From assembly GCF_000426725.1 (NCBI RefSeq), contig NZ_AUFX01000009.1, positions 186,001-250,000 of the forward strand: a stretch of 64,000 nt of DNA, in the 5' to 3' direction. Origin of the DNA: Sporocytophaga myxococcoides DSM 11118 (GTDB taxonomy: Bacteria; Bacteroidota; Bacteroidia; Cytophagales; Cytophagaceae). Positions 63,969-64,000 of the stretch are shown here, piece after piece; position 1 is the first letter of the stretch, and the number at the start of each line of letters is the position of its first letter. Both the position numbers and the translations under genes were made by a program. A model generated the notes under the pieces. It made no database searches. It saw only the letters and a list, made by a program, of their open reading frames with translations, and was not told the origin of the DNA.

Positions 63969-64000
63969 ATGAAACGACTGATTTTATTAGTTCTCTGCGG
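63969..64000 (+). CDS. 5' end of a gene with signal peptide (partial)
   Basis: An ATG at 63969 opens a frame that reads MKRLILLVLC to the window edge, a typical signal-peptide or lipoprotein start. A TAAGTTTA box (63940-63947) resembles a -7 element. Only the first ten codons are visible, so this is tentative. Confidence 0.4.
   Translation, partial: MKRLILLVLC

Overview
The window looks like a chromosomal segment of a low-GC member of the phylum Bacteroidota, most likely order Cytophagales (a Cytophaga/Sporocytophaga-type gliding bacterium). The reasons are: secreted proteins with type IX secretion (T9SS) C-terminal sorting domains, Bacteroidota-restricted families (DUF5723, DUF4197, DUF4199), bacteroidetal promoters of the form TTTG-N19-TAnnTTTG upstream of tRNA and protein genes, weak or absent Shine-Dalgarno sequences, and a hydrolytic, surface-oriented gene content. 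This placement is an inference from families and motifs, not from a database search.

Layout. 1-2.1 kb: the 3' end of a non-ribosomal peptide synthetase (adenylation end, carrier, thioesterase with a Cys nucleophile), followed by a phosphopantetheinyl transferase that could activate it. 2.4-3.7 kb: an unrecognised membrane-anchored protein and two identical tRNA-Lys genes, each with its own terminator. 3.8-8 kb: a TPR/SH3 membrane protein converging on an operon typA - alpha/beta hydrolase - SDR. 8.3-13.3 kb: metG, an AT-rich 0.6 kb gap holding an unexplained terminator, then pth, rplY, prs and tRNA-Gln. 13.7-18.4 kb: a lipoprotein, a DECR-like reductase, rffA, an OmpA-like lipoprotein and a small unknown protein with a clear promoter. 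18.4-21.4 kb: ferritin, a [2Fe-2S] ferredoxin, and the translationally coupled gntK-gnd pair. 21.5-31.4 kb: GNAT, two T9SS cargo proteins (P-domain and NHL), a double-ABC ModF-like ATPase, a Bax-inhibitor-1 protein, a transsulfuration enzyme, a VTT membrane protein and a DUF5723 protein.

31.5-37.9 kb is an assimilatory sulfur region. On the minus strand a compact five-gene operon runs sulfite reductase - cobA - siroheme dehydrogenase/chelatase - rhodanese - DinB; divergent to it are an OsmC protein and an O-succinylhomoserine sulfhydrylase-type enzyme. Together these make siroheme, reduce sulfite to sulfide and fix sulfide into homocysteine; the cystathionine gamma-synthase-like gene at 28 kb is the paralogous transsulfuration route. 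38-44.5 kb carries an M23 peptidase with an altered zinc-ligand motif, three DUF/TerB proteins, a GNAT-nitrilase fusion and two unknown proteins. 44.5-51.3 kb is carbohydrate-related: a secreted clan-A glycoside hydrolase, a trehalose-6-phosphate synthase/phosphatase fusion and a convergent GH15 enzyme.

51.6-64 kb: a subtilisin-like T9SS cargo protease, cinA, a lone 2-oxoacid dehydrogenase E2, a NUDIX protein, a membrane-anchored MutS-like ATPase, GtrA, and two overlapping exported MORN/YwqK-repeat proteins, the larger built of about 28 repeats. The window ends in what looks like the signal peptide of a new plus-strand gene.

I did not find a CRISPR array, an insertion sequence with a transposase, a prophage or a recognised defence island. 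The least explained items are the tandem MORN-repeat pair, the orphan terminator at 10.8 kb, small inverted-repeat families near gene 3' ends, and the unknown proteins at 2.4, 43.4 and 44.0 kb.
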